From positions 16,727-80,726 of the forward strand of contig JBNLVK010000172.1 in NCBI GenBank assembly GCA_050618055.1: a DNA stretch of 64,000 nucleotides. Direction: 5' to 3'. The position numbers and the translations under genes were made by a program. The stretch is from CALDCK01 sp050618055 (GTDB lineage Bacteria > Myxococcota_A > UBA9160 > SMWR01). Position 1 is the first letter of the stretch, and the number at the start of each line of letters is the position of its first letter. The notes beneath the pieces are model-generated. The model saw only the letters and a list, made by a program, of their open reading frames with translations. It ran no database searches and was not told the origin of the DNA. Below, piece by piece: positions 62,582-64,000 of this stretch.

Positions 62582-63514
62582 ATGCTCCACGCGGCCGACC
62601 TCGACATGCAGGTGCGGCTCGCCGCGTTCGAGCACCTGCGCGAGCTCGTTCGGGTCCACGGCGACGTGCTCCCGGCCGGCGTCCTGCGGAAGGGTTTCGT
62701 CTTCCAGGGGCAGCAGGTTCGACTCAAGGGAGTCCAGGGCATCTTCAAGCCGGCGGTCCTGCCGGAGCTTCCCCTGTCGATCACGACCGCGCCGGTCGAA
62801 CCCGGGCGCGACGCGCCCTACGACGACGGGTTCTCGCAGGACGGCTCGCTGCTGCTCTACCGCTACCGCGGCACCGACCCCATGCACCATCAGAACGTCG
62901 GACTGCGGCGCGCGATGGAGGAGAGGCGCCCCTTGATCTACTTCGCCGGCATCCTCCGGGCCGAGTACCTGGCGACGTGGCCCGTGTACATCGTGGCAGA
63001 CGAGCCGGCGGCCCTCCGCTTCAGCGTGAGCTTCGACGACGTGCAGTTCATGAGCGAGGACCTCCCGATCGTCTCCGAAGCAGCCATCGAGGCCCGACGC
63101 GAGTACATCACCGTCACCACGAGACGCCGCCTGCACCAACGCTCCTTCCGCGCACGAGTGCTCCGCGCCTACCAGGAACGCTGTGCTCTGTGCCGGCTGC
63201 GACACGAGCAGCTTCTCGATGCGGCGCACATCGTCCCGGACACCGACCCGCTCGGAGCCCCCGTCGTTCAGAACGGTCTGGCGCTCTGCAAGCTGCACCA
63301 CGCGGCCTTCGACCAGAACTTCATCGGAATTCGCCCGGATCTGGTCGTCCAGGTGAGGCAGGACATCCTCGACGAGGAGGATGGGCCGATGTTGACCCAC
63401 GGTCTCCAAGGGTTTCACGAGCGACCGATCTTCGTGCCCAGACGTGATGCGGATAGACCCGGCATGGCGTTCCTGGAGGAACGCTACAGGGTATTCCGCG
63501 AAGCGAGCGGGTGA
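62582..63514 (+). CDS. HNH endonuclease with N-terminal recognition-type domain
   Basis: A 310-residue protein. Residues about 35-160 match the N-terminal domain seen in many stand-alone restriction-like HNH proteins (GIFKPAVLPELPLSITTA, LLLYRYRGTDP, RRPLIYFAGI). The HNH core is at about 190-250: zinc Cys pairs C201-x-x-C204 and C236 with His239, catalytic AAHIVPD (His216), Asn231 in NGLALC, and His240 in KLHHAAFD. It is likely a modification-dependent or self-versus-foreign nuclease. It may have its own promoter but follows the helicase gene in the same direction, so it is probably part of the same island. Confidence 0.85.
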   Translation: MLHAADLDMQVRLAAFEHLRELVRVHGDVLPAGVLRKGFVFQGQQVRLKGVQGIFKPAVLPELPLSITTAPVEPGRDAPYDDGFSQDGSLLLYRYRGTDPMHHQNVGLRRAMEERRPLIYFAGILRAEYLATWPVYIVADEPAALRFSVSFDDVQFMSEDLPIVSEAAIEARREYITVTTRRRLHQRSFRARVLRAYQERCALCRLRHEQLLDAAHIVPDTDPLGAPVVQNGLALCKLHHAAFDQNFIGIRPDLVVQVRQDILDEEDGPMLTHGLQGFHERPIFVPRRDADRPGMAFLEERYRVFREASG

Positions 63515-63583
63515 TGTCGCCACGGAAAGGCGGTGGGCCCTCCAGGACTCGAAACGGGGGGGGAGGGAGAAGTCCTAGCGATT

Positions 63584-63835
63584 TCAGTGCCTTGGTGAGG
63601 CGCGAGATCGCCGGCGACCAGTTGGCGAGAACTCGGCTGCCCGAGGTCTGAGCCGTCTAGCCCGCTTCATCGCCGAACGGCACATCCGGAAGTGGCATCT
63701 ACACGCGGCTCCCCGCCCGGCAGTGGACTCTTGGAAACGGCAGGTAGCCTCGTTCCGGTAGATCGGAGGGAACTCCTGCGTGCGTTCGACGTAAGCGGTA
63801 TAGCCCCCATCATACGGACCAGCTTGGTTGTGCAT
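63584..63835 (-). CDS. Small hypothetical protein
   Basis: An 83-residue frame from ATG 63835 with GAGGAA about eight bases upstream. The first 35 residues look normal (MHNQAGPYDGGYTAYVERTQ); the rest is Arg-rich and of poor complexity, which suggests that the true frame ends or shifts inside. It may be a fragment of a phage-type gene. The sequence quality near the contig end is doubtful. Confidence 0.35.
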   Translation of the reverse strand: MHNQAGPYDGGYTAYVERTQEFPPIYRNEATCRFQESTAGRGAACRCHFRMCRSAMKRARRLRPRAAEFSPTGRRRSRASPRH

Positions 63836-63868
63836 CTCAGCGTTCCTCGTACCGCCTCTCCGTTGCTC

Positions 63869-63982
63869 TCAACTCGCGGGCTTTGGCCCGAGCACATATT
63901 TCAACCCGATCGCCTGGACGGTGTCGTGTCCGGCTTCACCATCAGCGACCAGGTCGTTGGCCGCCTGAAACTCGGTGACGGC
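63869..63982 (-). CDS. C-terminal end of a peptidoglycan-binding domain protein (partial)
   Basis: Read on the minus strand from the contig end, the frame gives AVTEFQAANDLVADGEAGHD, then TVQAIGLKYVLGPKPAS and a TGA at 63869-63871. The pattern AV-x-x-FQ-x-x-N-x-L-x-x-DG-x-x-G-x-x-T-x-x-A-I-G is the peptidoglycan-binding type 1 motif, common at the ends of cell-wall hydrolases and endolysins. The 5' part of the gene is beyond the contig; the 18 bases after it are adapter. Confidence 0.6.
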   Translation of the reverse strand, partial: AVTEFQAANDLVADGEAGHDTVQAIGLKYVLGPKPAS

Positions 63983-64000
63983 AGATCGGAAGAGCACACG
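63983..64000. other. Sequencing-adapter remnant
   Basis: The final bases AGATCGGAAGAGCACACG are identical to the first 18 bases of the Illumina TruSeq read-1 adapter. This is not biological sequence. It marks a contig end and means the neighbouring few hundred bases deserve less trust. Confidence 0.9.

Noticed and set aside
63556..63563. An eight-G run that could form a G-quadruplex
   Set aside because: Lies near an adapter-contaminated contig end and may be a sequencing artefact; only one further GGG tract follows.

Overview
The window is very GC-rich and almost fully coding. It looks like a chromosomal stretch of a Gram-negative bacterium. Supporting signs are several lipobox lipoproteins, an RND efflux pump with its periplasmic adaptor, a type IV pilin-like protein, a DUF374 acyltransferase and an NtrC-class sigma-54 activator. 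The mix of SDR enzymes, luciferase-like (LLM) oxidoreductases, amidohydrolases and acyl-CoA chemistry is what I would expect from an environmental deltaproteobacterium-like lineage (Myxococcota or Binatota type); that assignment is inference. I saw no tRNA, rRNA, CRISPR array, transposase or integrase. The last 18 bases match the start of a standard Illumina sequencing adapter, so the window probably ends at a contig end.

Layout. 1-5.2 kb: a truncated lipoprotein, a badH-badI pair for cyclohexanecarboxyl-CoA degradation, a helical protein with a C-terminal dodecin domain, and three further dehydrogenases. 5.2-7.7 kb: an SGNH hydrolase downstream of an M48 metallopeptidase gene that is split by an in-frame TAA. 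7.8-12.3 kb: an oxygen/redox theme made of a globin-coupled histidine kinase, its sigma-54 response regulator, a CBS protein with a sigma-54-like promoter, and two hemerythrin-like proteins. 12.4-16.4 kb: a Ca2+/cation antiporter, a metallothionein-like peptide, a serine hydrolase, an LLM oxidoreductase and a carboxymuconolactone-decarboxylase-like protein. 16.4-21.4 kb: TetR, adaptor and RND pump, with a clear operator array. 21.5-28.8 kb: envelope and accessory metabolism genes. 28.9-34 kb: a pilin and several orphan or regulatory proteins.

34-39 kb carries an amidoligase cluster of the RimK/UUP1/AstE type with an M61-like peptidase. 45.2-54.6 kb carries a second, larger amidoligase cluster (circularly permuted ATP-grasp, alpha-E, transglutaminase, DUF2126). 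It is present twice, once as separate ATP-grasp and alpha-E genes and once as a fused protein. Between them lie a nuclease, a lipocalin, a serine hydrolase and a PQQ dehydrogenase. 54.6-57 kb holds two neighbouring exported proteins that share an unnamed C-terminal domain.

57.5-63.5 kb looks different from the rest: it has more A/T, is rich in nuclease domains, and reads as a defence-type operon. Its members are a NucS-like PD-(D/E)XK protein, a DUF429-MazG fusion, a PD-(D/E)XK/DUF2075-helicase/S24-protease fusion, and an HNH nuclease. This is my best candidate for an undescribed system. The final 0.5 kb holds a small ORF and the end of a peptidoglycan-binding protein.

Two genome-wide habits stand out. 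Many transcription-unit-leading genes have a TANNNT hexamer 6-9 bases before the start codon, suggesting leaderless mRNAs. Five convergent gene pairs end on one shared CTAG.
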